Assembly: GCA_052066835.1 (NCBI GenBank)
Contig: JBQHRJ010000001.1
Direction: 5' to 3' (one strand)
Origin: UBA2821 sp902763335
GTDB lineage: Bacteria; Bacillota; Clostridia; Lachnospirales; Lachnospiraceae
Length of the DNA stretch: 64,000 nucleotides
Part shown: positions 17,425 to 27,565 of the stretch, piece by piece
Position numbering within the stretch: position 1 is the first letter of the stretch
Layout: each line of letters starts with the position of its first letter
Translations under genes and position numbers: made by a program
The notes under the pieces: generated by a model
The model's database searches: none
The model's input: only the letters and a program-made list of their open reading frames with translations
What the model was told of the DNA's origin: nothing

Positions 17425-19770
17425 ATGACACTTGCAGAGTTGAAACCGGGGATGAGTGCGGTTATTGGCAAAATTGACGGGGAAGGAGCACTCAGAAGAC
17501 ATTTTCTTGACATGGGCATTATACCGGGAACGGAAGTTGCACTGATAAAAGTTGCACCGATGGGAGATCCGATGGAGCTGCGTATCAGAGGTTATGAACT
17601 TACTATCAGAAATGATGATGCAAAAAAAATTCAGGTAGAAAATGTTACGAATGTCATCAAAGAAAAAACACATAATGCGTCTAAAAGTAAAGTAAAACAT
17701 CCGGGACTTGGTGAAATGGATGAGTATCATGTAAAAAGACGCGGAGATGAATTAAAAGATGGAGAATTGATTACATTTGCACTGGCGGGAAATCAGAATT
17801 GTGGTAAGACAACACTTTTTAATCAGCTTACAGGATCGAATCAGCATGTCGGAAATTTTCCGGGAGTTACGGTTGACAGAAAGGACGGACAGATAAGAAA
17901 TTATCCAAACACACTTGTAACAGATTTACCGGGAATATATTCAATGTCACCATATACAAGTGAGGAGATTGTTACAAGACAGTTCCTTCTTGATGATAGA
18001 CCGAGAGGAATTATAAATATTATAGATGCAACGAATATAGAGCGGAATCTTTATCTGACAATGCAACTTATAGAACTTGATATTCCAATGGTTCTTGCAC
18101 TTAACATGATGGATGAAGTCAGGGAAAATGGTGGAACCATATTGATCAATGAACTTGAAGCTGCACTTGGAATTCCGGTTATACCGATATCAGCTGCAAA
18201 AAATGAAGGTATAGATGAATTGATTGATCATGCAATTCATGTTGCAAAATACAGGGAACGCCCGGGAAGAACTGATTTTTGTGATGCAAATGGTGCAGAT
18301 GGTGGAGCAGTACACAGATGTCTTCATTCTATTATGCATCTTATAGAAAATCATGCACATTATTATAAAATACCAACCAGATTTGCAGCCAGTAAACTGG
18401 TGGAGGGGGATAATATAATACTTGAAAAACTGAACCTTGATGATAATGAGAAGGAGACGCTGGAACACATTATAAGCCAGATGGAAGTCGAAGGTGGAAT
18501 GGACAGAGAGGCAGCTCTTGCAAATATGAGGTTTTCGTTTATCGAAAAAGTATGTGATGCAGTTGTTGTAAAGAAGGGTGAGAGTAAGGAAAGAATAAGG
18601 AGCCGGAGGATAGACAGTATACTTACCGGAAAATACACGGCACTTCCAATGTTTGCGGTTATTATGGCGGCGGTGTTCTGGCTGACATTCGGTGCAGTCG
18701 GAAAGTGGCTGTCTGATCTTATGGCAGTTGGAATAGAATGGTTTACACACATATGTGATGTAGGACTTACACGGTATGGAATAAATCCGGTGGTTCATTC
18801 TATGATAATAGATGGTATATTTGCAGGAGTGGGAAGTGTGTTAAGTTTCATGCCGGTTATAGTTACGCTGTTCTTTTTTATGTCTATACTTGAAGATAGC
18901 GGATATATGGCAAGAGTGGCATTTGTGATGGATAAATTGTTGAGAAAAATAGGATTGTCAGGGCGTAGTTTTGTTCCTATGCTTATCGGATTTGGATGTT
19001 CTGTTCCGGCTATAATGGCAACGAGAACGCTTCCGTCTGAGAGAGACAGAAAGATGACAATTCTGCTGACACCGTTTATGAGCTGTTCAGCAAAACTACC
19101 GATATATGCTTTTCTGACAGCGGCATTTTTTCCAAATCATGGAGCAATAGTAATGATTGGCTTGTATTTTTCGGGAATTATTATAGCTATATTGTATGCA
19201 CTGCTATTAAAAAATACAAAGTTTCGGGGAGAACCGGTTCCGTTTGTGATGGAACTTCCTAATTACCGGTTTCCGAGTGCGAGAAATGTGGCACAGCTCG
19301 TCTGGGAAAAAGCAAAGGACTTTATAACGAAAGCCTTTACTATAATATTTCTTGCAACAATTATAATATGGTTTTTGCAGAACTTTGATACAAGACTTAA
19401 TGTTGTCACGGATTCGGCAGACAGCCTGTTAGCAGATATAGGCGGAATTATTGCACCTTTATTTGCACCACTCGGATTAAATGACTGGAGAATATCAACA
19501 GCACTTATTACCGGATTTACGGCAAAGGAGAGTGTTGTAAGTACGTTGACAGTACTTGCTGGAAACGGAATAGATAAAATACTTACACCATTCACGTCAC
19601 TTGTGTTTTTGGTATTCACACTCTTATATACGCCATGTGTTGCGGCAATCACGGCAGTCAGAAGGGAACTTGGAAAATCCTGGGCAGTCATAGTGGTGTT
19701 TTTACAGTGCTTTATTGCATGGGTAATGGCATTTGCCGTACATATTATCGGTATGATTGCCGGCTTTTAG
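17425..19770 (+). CDS. feoAB: Fused FeoA-FeoB ferrous iron transporter
   Basis: One 781-residue polypeptide joins FeoA and FeoB. Residues 1 to about 75 are a FeoA SH3-like domain (LKPGMSAVIGKI, RHFLDMGIIPGTEV). After a linker comes the FeoB GTPase with G1 GNQNCGKT at 122-129, G3 DLPG at 167-170 and G4 NMMDE. The C-terminal part is the membrane permease, with the GCSVPAIMATRTL and SCSAKLPIYAF gates typical of FeoB. It imports Fe2+ across the cytoplasmic membrane. FeoA and FeoB are usually separate proteins, but fusions are known in clostridia. No stop or frameshift separates the parts. Confidence 0.93.
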   Translation: MTLAELKPGMSAVIGKIDGEGALRRHFLDMGIIPGTEVALIKVAPMGDPMELRIRGYELTIRNDDAKKIQVENVTNVIKEKTHNASKSKVKHPGLGEMDEYHVKRRGDELKDGELITFALAGNQNCGKTTLFNQLTGSNQHVGNFPGVTVDRKDGQIRNYPNTLVTDLPGIYSMSPYTSEEIVTRQFLLDDRPRGIINIIDATNIERNLYLTMQLIELDIPMVLALNMMDEVRENGGTILINELEAALGIPVIPISAAKNEGIDELIDHAIHVAKYRERPGRTDFCDANGADGGAVHRCLHSIMHLIENHAHYYKIPTRFAASKLVEGDNIILEKLNLDDNEKETLEHIISQMEVEGGMDREAALANMRFSFIEKVCDAVVVKKGESKERIRSRRIDSILTGKYTALPMFAVIMAAVFWLTFGAVGKWLSDLMAVGIEWFTHICDVGLTRYGINPVVHSMIIDGIFAGVGSVLSFMPVIVTLFFFMSILEDSGYMARVAFVMDKLLRKIGLSGRSFVPMLIGFGCSVPAIMATRTLPSERDRKMTILLTPFMSCSAKLPIYAFLTAAFFPNHGAIVMIGLYFSGIIIAILYALLLKNTKFRGEPVPFVMELPNYRFPSARNVAQLVWEKAKDFITKAFTIIFLATIIIWFLQNFDTRLNVVTDSADSLLADIGGIIAPLFAPLGLNDWRISTALITGFTAKESVVSTLTVLAGNGIDKILTPFTSLVFLVFTLLYTPCVAAITAVRRELGKSWAVIVVFLQCFIAWVMAFAVHIIGMIAGF

Positions 19771-19820
19771 TGTATGGTTTAATATTAAATTATGCATCCA
19801 AATAAGTACATAAAATATAG

Positions 19821-19849
19821 TTTACAAGGTTTGGAAAAAATGATAAAAT
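19821..19849 (+). promoter_or_regulatory. Promoter for nifJ
   Basis: TTTACA (19821-19826) and TAAAAT (19844-19849) are spaced 17 bases apart. A very strong AAAAAAGGAGGA ribosome-binding site follows before the ATG. Confidence 0.55.
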
Positions 19850-19897
19850 TTTGTCAATAGAGGGTTTTTATGCCCAAAAAAAAAGGAGGATATTAAA

Positions 19898-22800
19898 ATG
19901 CCTAGAGCAAAACAATCAATGGATGGTAATACAGCCGCAGCTCATGTTGCTTATGCATACACAGAAGTAGCAGCTATTTACCCTATCACACCTTCAAGCC
20001 CTATGGCTGATTCAGTTGATCAGTGGTCAGCAGCAGGACAGAAGAACATTTTTGGAAATCAGGTTAAAGTAGTAGAGATGCAGTCAGAAGCAGGTGCAGC
20101 AGGAACAGTTCACGGTTCTCTTGCATCAGGAGCATTAACTACAACATTTACAGCATCACAGGGTCTTCTTCTTATGATCCCTAACATGTATAAGATTGCC
20201 GGTGAGCAGTTACCTTGCGTATTCGATGTATCAGCACGTACAGTAGCTACACAGTCACTTAACATTTTTGGTGACCACAGTGATGTATATGCATGTCGTC
20301 AGACAGGTTTCGCAATGCTTGCTGAAACAAACCCACAGGAAGTTATGGATTTAAGCCCTGTTGCACATCTTGCAGCATTAGAGGGAAAAGTTCCATTCAT
20401 CAACTTCTTTGATGGTTTCCGTACATCTCACGAGATTCAGAAGATTGAGAAATGGGATTATGAAGATCTTAAAGAAATGTGTAACATGGATGCAGTTAAG
20501 GCATTCAGAGATCATGCTCTTAATCCTGAGAAACCTGCTATGCGTGGTTCTCATGAGAACGGTGACGTATTCTTCCAGCATCGTGAAGCATGTAACTCAG
20601 CTTATGACGCATTACCGGCAGTTGTTGAGAAGTACATGAAGAAGATTAATGATAAGCTTGGTACAGATTATGACTTATTCAATTACTATGGAGCAGAGGA
20701 CGCTGACAGAGTAATCATCGCTATGGGTTCTATCTGTGACGTTGCAGAAGAAGTTATCGATTACTTAACAGCTAAGGGTGAGAAAGTCGGTCTTATCAAA
20801 GTTCGTTTATATCGTCCTTGGGTATCATCAGCACTCCTTAAGGTTCTTCCTAAGACAGCTAAGAAAGTTGCTGTTCTTGACCGTACAAAAGAGCCTGGAT
20901 CACTTGGTGAGCCACTTTACCTTGATGTTGCAACAACACTTCGTGAAGCAGGACTTAACGATGTAATTCTTACAGGTGGACGTTACGGACTTGGATCTAA
21001 GGATACACCTCCTTCATCTGTATTTGCTATTTACAAAGAACTTGAGAAAGATGCTCCAAAGGCACGTTTCACAGTTGGTATCGTAGATGATGTTACTAAC
21101 TTAAGCTTACCTGAGGTTAAACCGGCACCTATCACATCAGCACCGGGAACAAAAGAATGTAAGTTCTGGGGTCTTGGTGGAGACGGTACAGTTGGTGCTA
21201 ACAAGAACTCTACAAAAATTATCGGTGATCATACAGATAAATATATTCAGGCATACTTCCAGTATGACTCAAAGAAAACAGGTGGTGTTACTATCTCTCA
21301 TCTCAGATTTGGTGACAATCCTATCAAGAGTCCATACTATATTAACCAGGCTGACTTCGTTGCCTGTCATAACCCATCATACATCACAAACGGATTCAAG
21401 ATGGTACAGGATGTTAAGCCGGGCGGAGTATTCATGATTAACTGCCAGTGGTCAGACGAAGAATTAGATCAGCATATGCCTGCTGAATCTAAGAAATATA
21501 TTGCAGATAACAATATTCAGTTATACACAATCAATGCTATCGACAAGGCTATTGAAATTGGTATGGGTAAACGTACAAATACAATCCTTCAGTCAGCATT
21601 CTTCAAATTAGCAGACGTTATGCCTATAGATCAGGCTATTGAATATATGAAGGCAGCTGCTAAGAAGTCATACAGCAAGAAAGGTGATGCTGTAGTAGAG
21701 ATGAACTATAAAGCTATCGACGCAGGTGTTGATGCTGTACATAAAGTAGAGGTTCCGGCTTCATGGTCAAATCCTTCTGCTGATGCTCCTGCAAAAGAGC
21801 TTACAGGTCGTCCAGAGACAGTTAAGATGGTTAAAGAACTTCTTCAGCCTATATCATTAATGGATGGTGACAGCCTTCCTGTATCAGCATTCAAGGATAT
21901 TGCAGACGGACAGTTCGAGACAGGTGCTTCTGCATACGAGAAACGTGGTACAGCAGTTATGGTTCCTGAGTGGGATGCAGATACATGTGTTCAGTGTAAC
22001 AGTTGTGCATTTGTCTGTTCACATGCAACAATTCGTCCATTCATCTTAGATGAGGGTGAAGTAAAGGCAGCTCCATCACAGATTAAGCTTGCTGATTCTA
22101 AGCATGCAACAGGTGAGGGAATGAAGTTTACAATGAGCGTATCTCCATTAGACTGTATGGGATGTGGTGAGTGTATCACAGTCTGTCCTGCAGCAGCTAA
22201 GGGTGCTCTTAAGATGGTTCCACAGGAGACACAGTCTGAGCAGCAGCCAGTATTTGATTACCTTGTAGCTAACGTAAGCAAGAAGGGAATCAAACCTGCA
22301 TTTACAGATGCAACTCCTATCGGTTCTCAGTACAACCAGCCACTCCTTGAGTTCTCAGGAAGCTGTGCAGGATGTGCAGAAACATCATACGCAAGATTAG
22401 TTACACAGTTATTTGGTGAGCATATGTATATCTCAAATGCAACAGGATGTTCTTCAATCTGGGGTGGTCCTGCAGCTACATCACCATATACAGTAAATAA
22501 AGATTCTAAGAAGGGACCGGCATGGGCTAACTCATTGTTCGAAGATAACGCAGAGCATGGATTAGGTTTATATGTAGGTCAGAAATATATCCGTGATGAA
22601 GCTATCGCAGCAGCAGAAGCTTGTGCAACTTCAGACAAGGCATCTGCAGAGCTTAAGGCAGCATTTGATAAATTCATGGAAACTAAAGAAGATACAAAGG
22701 CAAACAGCGCAGCAACAGATGCACTTGTAGCAGAACTTGAGAAAGCTGCAGCAGCAGGTTGCGATAATGCTAAGGCAGCACTTGATAAGAAGAACTACCT

Positions 22801-23464
22801 CTCTAAGAAGTCTGTATGGATCTTCGGTGGAGACGGATGGGCTTATGATATCGGTTTCGGTGGACTTGATCATGTACTTGCATCAGGTGAGAATGTAAAC
22901 GTTATGGTATTTGATACAGAGATGTACTCTAATACAGGTGGACAGGCTTCTAAGGCTTCTAACATCGGTGAGGTTTGCCAGTTCGCAGCAGCAGGTAAAG
23001 AAATCGGTAAGAAGAGTCTTGCAGAGATAGCTATGAGCTATGGTTATGTATATGTAGCACAGATAGCACTTGGTGCTAACCCTGTACAGGCTGTTAAGGC
23101 TATTGCAGAAGCAGAAGCTTACAACGGACCATCACTTATCATTGGTTATGCTCCTTGCGAACTTCACGGTATCGCTAAGGGTGGAATGAACCACTGCCAG
23201 GATGAGATGAAGAAGGCTGTTAAGGCTGGATACTGGAACTTATTCTCATTCAACCCTGCTCTTAAGGCAGAAGGAAAGAATCCATTTACACTCACATCAA
23301 AAGAGGGTGACGGATCATACCAGGATTTCCTTAACAATGAAGCACGTTATACACGTCTCATTAAGCCATTCCCAGAAAGAGCTGAGAAACTCTTCAGCGA
23401 ATCAGAGAAGGCAGCTAAAGAGCGTTATGAGCATTTATTAAAGTTAGTAGAGCTTTATAAATAA
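19898..23464 (+). CDS. nifJ: Pyruvate:ferredoxin (flavodoxin) oxidoreductase
   Basis: This 1188-residue single-chain PFOR converts pyruvate and CoA to acetyl-CoA and CO2 with reduction of ferredoxin, a central step in anaerobic fermentation. Seen in order: the YPITPSSPMA start of domain I, the CoA/transketolase-like region, an eight-cysteine 2[4Fe-4S] ferredoxin domain (CVQCNSCAFVC and CMGCGECITVCP), the proximal cluster CAGCAE, and the TPP-binding motif (GDGWAYDIGFGGLDHVL ... NTGGQASKAS). Codon choice differs sharply from neighbours (AAC, ATC, CGT, GGT preferred), as expected for a very highly expressed gene. A terminator follows. Confidence 0.97.
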   Translation: MPRAKQSMDGNTAAAHVAYAYTEVAAIYPITPSSPMADSVDQWSAAGQKNIFGNQVKVVEMQSEAGAAGTVHGSLASGALTTTFTASQGLLLMIPNMYKIAGEQLPCVFDVSARTVATQSLNIFGDHSDVYACRQTGFAMLAETNPQEVMDLSPVAHLAALEGKVPFINFFDGFRTSHEIQKIEKWDYEDLKEMCNMDAVKAFRDHALNPEKPAMRGSHENGDVFFQHREACNSAYDALPAVVEKYMKKINDKLGTDYDLFNYYGAEDADRVIIAMGSICDVAEEVIDYLTAKGEKVGLIKVRLYRPWVSSALLKVLPKTAKKVAVLDRTKEPGSLGEPLYLDVATTLREAGLNDVILTGGRYGLGSKDTPPSSVFAIYKELEKDAPKARFTVGIVDDVTNLSLPEVKPAPITSAPGTKECKFWGLGGDGTVGANKNSTKIIGDHTDKYIQAYFQYDSKKTGGVTISHLRFGDNPIKSPYYINQADFVACHNPSYITNGFKMVQDVKPGGVFMINCQWSDEELDQHMPAESKKYIADNNIQLYTINAIDKAIEIGMGKRTNTILQSAFFKLADVMPIDQAIEYMKAAAKKSYSKKGDAVVEMNYKAIDAGVDAVHKVEVPASWSNPSADAPAKELTGRPETVKMVKELLQPISLMDGDSLPVSAFKDIADGQFETGASAYEKRGTAVMVPEWDADTCVQCNSCAFVCSHATIRPFILDEGEVKAAPSQIKLADSKHATGEGMKFTMSVSPLDCMGCGECITVCPAAAKGALKMVPQETQSEQQPVFDYLVANVSKKGIKPAFTDATPIGSQYNQPLLEFSGSCAGCAETSYARLVTQLFGEHMYISNATGCSSIWGGPAATSPYTVNKDSKKGPAWANSLFEDNAEHGLGLYVGQKYIRDEAIAAAEACATSDKASAELKAAFDKFMETKEDTKANSAATDALVAELEKAAAAGCDNAKAALDKKNYLSKKSVWIFGGDGWAYDIGFGGLDHVLASGENVNVMVFDTEMYSNTGGQASKASNIGEVCQFAAAGKEIGKKSLAEIAMSYGYVYVAQIALGANPVQAVKAIAEAEAYNGPSLIIGYAPCELHGIAKGGMNHCQDEMKKAVKAGYWNLFSFNPALKAEGKNPFTLTSKEGDGSYQDFLNNEARYTRLIKPFPERAEKLFSESEKAAKERYEHLLKLVELYK

Positions 23465-23490
23465 TTTGAATATCCATTAGATTACTTAAG

Positions 23491-23534
23491 GAGCATTGAT
23501 CACTTTGAAAGAAGGGTCAATGCTCTTTATATTT
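23491..23534 (+). terminator. Terminator after nifJ
   Basis: GAGCATTGA (23491-23499) pairs with TCAATGCTC (23517-23525). The stem is followed by TTTATATTT. Confidence 0.75.
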
Positions 23535-23567
23535 ACTCGGGCAGCAAACAAACCGTGTTTCTCATAG

Positions 23568-23596
23568 TTGTCTAACAGCTAAAATTCTGATATAAT
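23568..23596 (+). promoter_or_regulatory. Promoter for the corA unit
   Basis: TTGTCT (23568-23573) and TATAAT (23591-23596) are separated by exactly 17 bases. Confidence 0.65.
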
Positions 23597-23639
23597 CAAT
23601 AAGATAGCATATAGTGGCTATAATAAAAGGAAAAGGCAG

Positions 23640-24590
23640 GTGAAATATGTGTTAAATATATACAGAACAGATGAATCAATATTGCACACCATGAAAAATT
23701 TTGAAGGTGGTGTATGGATACAGCTTGTTAGTCCGACAAGCAAAGAAATAAGCATTGTTGCGGAACAGTTTGGCCTTGAGGTGAATGATGTCTCGGCGGC
23801 ACTGGATGATGAGGAGAGTTCCCGTATAAGTCTTGAGGACGGTTATACACTTATACTTGTGGATATTCCTACACCTGAAGTAAGACATCAGAGAACCATG
23901 TATACAACTATTCCGTTGGGTATAATTTTAACACAGGATGTTATTATCACCATATGCCGGGAAGATACACCTATATTACAGTATTTTGTGAATTCTCGTG
24001 TAAAGGAATTCAGCACTAAGAAGAGATTGAGATTTATATATCAGATATTGTTTAAATCAGCAGCGACATATCAGGTAAATCTTAGAACCATTGACAAGAA
24101 AAGAACAGAAGTGGAAGAGAGAATGGATGGAGATACACAGGACATGGACCTTATCGAGCTTCATGAACTGGAATCCACACTTGTGTACTTTGAGACTTCG
24201 CTCAGAGCCAACGTTATAGTGCTTGACAGATTGAAAAGATATAAGAGACTGGAGCAGTATCCAGAAGATATGGACATTTTAGAGGATGTATTTGTCGAAT
24301 ACCAGCAGGCTATTGAGATGACATCCATATACAGAAATGTCATAGATGGTACAAGACAGCTTCTTTCATCTGTCATAGATAACAGACTTAATAATGTTAT
24401 GAAGTATCTCACTTCTATAACTATAGTTATGGCGATACCGACAATAATATCGGGTATATACGGAATGAATGTCGCAGGAAAATGGATGCCGTTGTCAACG
24501 ACACCATATGGATTTGGAATTATATGTGTTATTATATTGGTGATATGCCTTATAACACTGCGTATATTAAGAAAGAAAAAGATGCTTTAA
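23640..24590 (+). CDS. corA: CorA-family divalent cation transporter
   Basis: The 316-residue protein is a CorA-type Mg2+/Co2+ channel that works as a pentamer in the cytoplasmic membrane. A soluble alpha/beta N-terminal domain and long stalk helices are followed by two C-terminal transmembrane helices; the family signature YGMN is in the loop after the first (SGIYGMNV). A Lys-rich tail (RILRKKKML) faces the cytoplasm. GTG at 23640 is the start. The DUF815 ATPase gene begins 26 bases downstream, so the two are likely one transcript. Confidence 0.93.
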   Translation: MKYVLNIYRTDESILHTMKNFEGGVWIQLVSPTSKEISIVAEQFGLEVNDVSAALDDEESSRISLEDGYTLILVDIPTPEVRHQRTMYTTIPLGIILTQDVIITICREDTPILQYFVNSRVKEFSTKKRLRFIYQILFKSAATYQVNLRTIDKKRTEVEERMDGDTQDMDLIELHELESTLVYFETSLRANVIVLDRLKRYKRLEQYPEDMDILEDVFVEYQQAIEMTSIYRNVIDGTRQLLSSVIDNRLNNVMKYLTSITIVMAIPTIISGIYGMNVAGKWMPLSTTPYGFGIICVIILVICLITLRILRKKKML

Positions 24591-24616
24591 TACACGGTTC
24601 AGAATGGAGGATACAG

Positions 24617-25927
24617 ATGAACAACATAATATCAAAACTTTTAATTTACGGAGACATGCCGGAGGATTCTATATTAATGAGTCTGGCAGATGTGTGCAGG
24701 CAGGTAAAATCGGACAGATACAACAAAGATGAGCTTATAACACAGGTGTATAAGCAGGTGAAAAAACTTCTTGTTGTGGCAACGGATTATGGATTTGACA
24801 AAAATCTCTGGCAGAATTATCTTACATTTATCATAATAACGGACGAAAATCCATTTAGCATAACATGTGAGAAGGTCGGTGCAAATGATGGAAGTGTAAA
24901 TTATTTTGCAAAAAATGATTTTAAGGCATTTAGGGATTTATTTCACTATGACTTTTCGGAAGTAGAAACAGCACTTGGAATAGACTGCTTTAGCAGATTA
25001 TCAGAGTATAAGGCGATAGGCAAGCCGGAGTTAATGTATAATAAAAATGTCAGCGAAAAAGTTATATCACTCAGTGACAAGCTGGCATCCGCAAAGGATG
25101 AGAACGAATTCTTTGACTATGTAACAGAATTTTACAGAGATTACGGAGTGGGAATGTTCGGACTTAATAAGGCATTCAGAATAGTGGCGGATGAAAGTGC
25201 CAACAGAGTTATATTTAAGCCGATAAACAACATGGACAGAGTTATGCTTGATGACCTTATCGGTTATGAAATCCAGAAGAAGAAACTTGTCGATAATACA
25301 AAGGCATTTGTTGAAGGCAGAAAGGCAAATAATGTATTGCTGTTTGGTGACAGCGGAACGGGTAAATCTACAAGTATCAAGGCAATTGTAAATGAATATT
25401 ATGATCAGGGCCTTAGAATGATAGAAATATATAAACATCAGTTTAAGGATCTGTCAAATGTTATCGCACAGATAAAGAACAGAAATTATAAATTTATTAT
25501 ATATATGGATGACCTGTCATTTGAGGAATTTGAGATAGAATACAAGTTCCTGAAGGCAGTTATAGAGGGCGGAGTAGAAACAAAGCCTGAGAACATACTT
25601 ATATATGCAACATCAAACAGAAGACATCTTATAAAAGAAACATGGAATGACAGAAGTGATGTCGAGAGTGATAATGGAATGCACCGTTCAGACACAATGG
25701 AGGAAAAATTATCACTTGTCAACAGATTTGGTGTTACCATTAATTACTCTAAACCTAGCCAGAAGGAATATTTTAACATAGCTACAGAACTTGCAAGAAG
25801 AGCAGGTGTTAAGATGAGTGATGAAGATATATGTAAGGAAGCGAATAAATGGGAGCTCAGCCATGGTGGTATATCAGGAAGAACCGCACAGCAGTTCGTA
25901 AATTATCTTGTGGGACAGGAAATGTAG
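24617..25927 (+). CDS. DUF815-family AAA ATPase
   Basis: The 436-residue protein has a helical N-terminal half and a C-terminal AAA module with Walker A LLFGDSGTGKST, Walker B FIIYMDDLSFE and sensor-like IYATSNRRHL. These features match the DUF815 ATPases, whose role is unknown. ATG 24617 follows ATGGAGG; a longer frame from 24482 would overlap corA heavily and lacks a good ribosome-binding site. It sits between corA and an Fe-ADH-type dehydrogenase and is probably co-transcribed with both. Confidence 0.85.
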   Translation: MNNIISKLLIYGDMPEDSILMSLADVCRQVKSDRYNKDELITQVYKQVKKLLVVATDYGFDKNLWQNYLTFIIITDENPFSITCEKVGANDGSVNYFAKNDFKAFRDLFHYDFSEVETALGIDCFSRLSEYKAIGKPELMYNKNVSEKVISLSDKLASAKDENEFFDYVTEFYRDYGVGMFGLNKAFRIVADESANRVIFKPINNMDRVMLDDLIGYEIQKKKLVDNTKAFVEGRKANNVLLFGDSGTGKSTSIKAIVNEYYDQGLRMIEIYKHQFKDLSNVIAQIKNRNYKFIIYMDDLSFEEFEIEYKFLKAVIEGGVETKPENILIYATSNRRHLIKETWNDRSDVESDNGMHRSDTMEEKLSLVNRFGVTINYSKPSQKEYFNIATELARRAGVKMSDEDICKEANKWELSHGGISGRTAQQFVNYLVGQEM

Positions 25928-25948
25928 ATTAAAGAAAGGAAGGCTCAG

Positions 25949-26998
25949 ATGAACAGATTTAGATTACCATATTGTATGACCGTGGAGGAAGGCATATTTG
26001 AACGTGTGGACGAAGTTATTTCAGAATTTATTCCGGGCGTGGGTATGCAGAAGGCAATAATAGTTACAGAGGAGAATCTGAAGAATATATTTGGAAAATG
26101 TCTTGATGAAATATCAAGGGACTTTAAAAACAGTGAGATTTTTCTTGTAAATAAGAGTTCATATGATGACGCAGTCGATTTAGGAAAATATATATGTATG
26201 AATGATATTCAGGTTGTCATAGGATTTGGTGGCGGAATGGTGCTTGATATGGCTAAATTTGCTGCATTTATAAGTAAAACAAAGTATATATGCCTTCCTA
26301 CAACCCTCAGTAATGACAGTCTTGCATCACCGTTTGCGGTACTCGGAACGGATAACGGGGCAAGAAAAACATTTGGATGTAAGATACCGTCATGTATAAT
26401 AGTTGATGTGGACGTTATAATGGGTACGCCTGAGAGTCAGCTTAAGTCAGGTATAGGTGATACCATATCAAAATATACGGCATTGTATGACTGGAAATAT
26501 GGCTGTTCAAAGGGTGACGGAAAGTTGGATGATTTCGCATATATGATATCTGAAATGGCACTTAATTCGGTTGTATATCATGAAAACAAATCATTAAAGA
26601 GTAAAAGCTTTATAATGGCACTCACAGAAGCACTTGTAATGGGCGGACTGTCAATGGAGATTGCCGGTTCATCAAGGCCAAGCAGTGGTTCAGAGCATTT
26701 ATTCTGTCATTCTCTGGAAGAATATCATCCTGAGATAAAGATATCACATGGAATGGCGGTGGCAATGGGAAGTATAGCGGCAAGCATATTCCAGGGAAGA
26801 GATGATATGAAAGTTATAAACATACTTAAATCCTACGATATTGATTACAATCCTCAAAGTTATGGAATAACAAAGGGAATATTTATAGATGCATGGCAGA
26901 GAGCTGAATCTACAAGAAAAAACCGTATCACTATATTAAATGATACGGTTCTGGATTCTGAATGGTTAAGTGAAATATATGACAGAATGTCAAATTAA
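25949..26998 (+). CDS. Iron-containing-ADH superfamily enzyme, sn-glycerol-1-phosphate dehydrogenase-like
   Basis: The 349-residue protein has the dinucleotide site GGGMVLDMAK (94-103), the substrate loop PTTLSNDSLASP, GIGDTISKYTALYDW with the metal Asp, and a histidine-rich segment (SEHLFCHSLEE ... SHGMAVAMG) for the second half of the metal site. This set is closest to the AraM/EgsA glycerol-1-phosphate dehydrogenases, which reduce dihydroxyacetone phosphate. The exact substrate cannot be read from the sequence. Its stop codon overlaps that of the opposing pdxT gene by four bases, so there is no room for a terminator between them. Confidence 0.78.
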   Translation: MNRFRLPYCMTVEEGIFERVDEVISEFIPGVGMQKAIIVTEENLKNIFGKCLDEISRDFKNSEIFLVNKSSYDDAVDLGKYICMNDIQVVIGFGGGMVLDMAKFAAFISKTKYICLPTTLSNDSLASPFAVLGTDNGARKTFGCKIPSCIIVDVDVIMGTPESQLKSGIGDTISKYTALYDWKYGCSKGDGKLDDFAYMISEMALNSVVYHENKSLKSKSFIMALTEALVMGGLSMEIAGSSRPSSGSEHLFCHSLEEYHPEIKISHGMAVAMGSIAASIFQGRDDMKVINILKSYDIDYNPQSYGITKGIFIDAWQRAESTRKNRITILNDTVLDSEWLSEIYDRMSN

Positions 26999-27555
26999 CA
27001 TAAGTCAATAAACATCTGGTGAATGGTTGTGTCATCATTTAATTCAGGATGAAAAGCCACACCAATCTGATTTTTATATTTTACACCAACAATTTTATCG
27101 TCAACAACGGACATTATTTCAACGTCCGGTGAAGCGGTTTCCACATAAGGAGCGCGTATGAAAGTCATAGGTACATTTTCATGTGTACCGAAAGAGGAAG
27201 TAGTAAAAAAGCTTCCGAGTTGTCTTCCATAGGCGTTTCTTTTTACTGTTACGGGAAGAGTGGCAAGATGTGAAACACTGTCATTTGCAATATTTTCTGC
27301 CAGAAGAATTAATCCGGCACAGGTTGCAAGTGTAGGAAGTCCTGATTCAATCCTGCTTTTTAGAATGTCATACATTCCAAGTTCACGTATAAGCTTCCCC
27401 TGGGTGGTGCTTTCACCACCGGGAAGAATGAGACCATCAAAGTCACGGTTTAAATCCTCTTTTTTTCTGATTTCAAAAGAAGAAACATTTAGTTTTTCAA
27501 GCATTTTTGCATGTTCAATGAAAGCACCCTGAACAGCCAGTATACCAATATTCAT
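26995..27555 (-). CDS. pdxT: Pyridoxal 5'-phosphate synthase glutaminase subunit
   Basis: The 186-residue class I glutamine amidotransferase supplies ammonia to PdxS. It shows MNIGILAVQGAF, the LPGGEST loop, the nucleophile C79 in LATCAGLILL, and the catalytic His/Glu in AFHPEL. An in-frame codon at 27576 would add seven residues, but GAGGA lies just before ATG 27555 and the family starts with MxIGVLAxQG, so the shorter form is chosen. It lies 10 bases after pdxS. Confidence 0.95.
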   Translation of the reverse strand: MNIGILAVQGAFIEHAKMLEKLNVSSFEIRKKEDLNRDFDGLILPGGESTTQGKLIRELGMYDILKSRIESGLPTLATCAGLILLAENIANDSVSHLATLPVTVKRNAYGRQLGSFFTTSSFGTHENVPMTFIRAPYVETASPDVEIMSVVDDKIVGVKYKNQIGVAFHPELNDDTTIHQMFIDLC

Positions 27556-27565
27556 ACTAATCCTC

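Noticed and set aside
18190..18798. 202-codon minus-strand open frame inside feoAB
   Set aside because: It is antisense to the FeoB GTPase region, its composition is Cys/His/Tyr-rich and unlike a real protein, and it has no upstream signals.
24482..24616. N-terminal extension of the DUF815 protein
   Set aside because: It overlaps the conserved corA C-terminus, while GGAGG stands just before ATG 24617.
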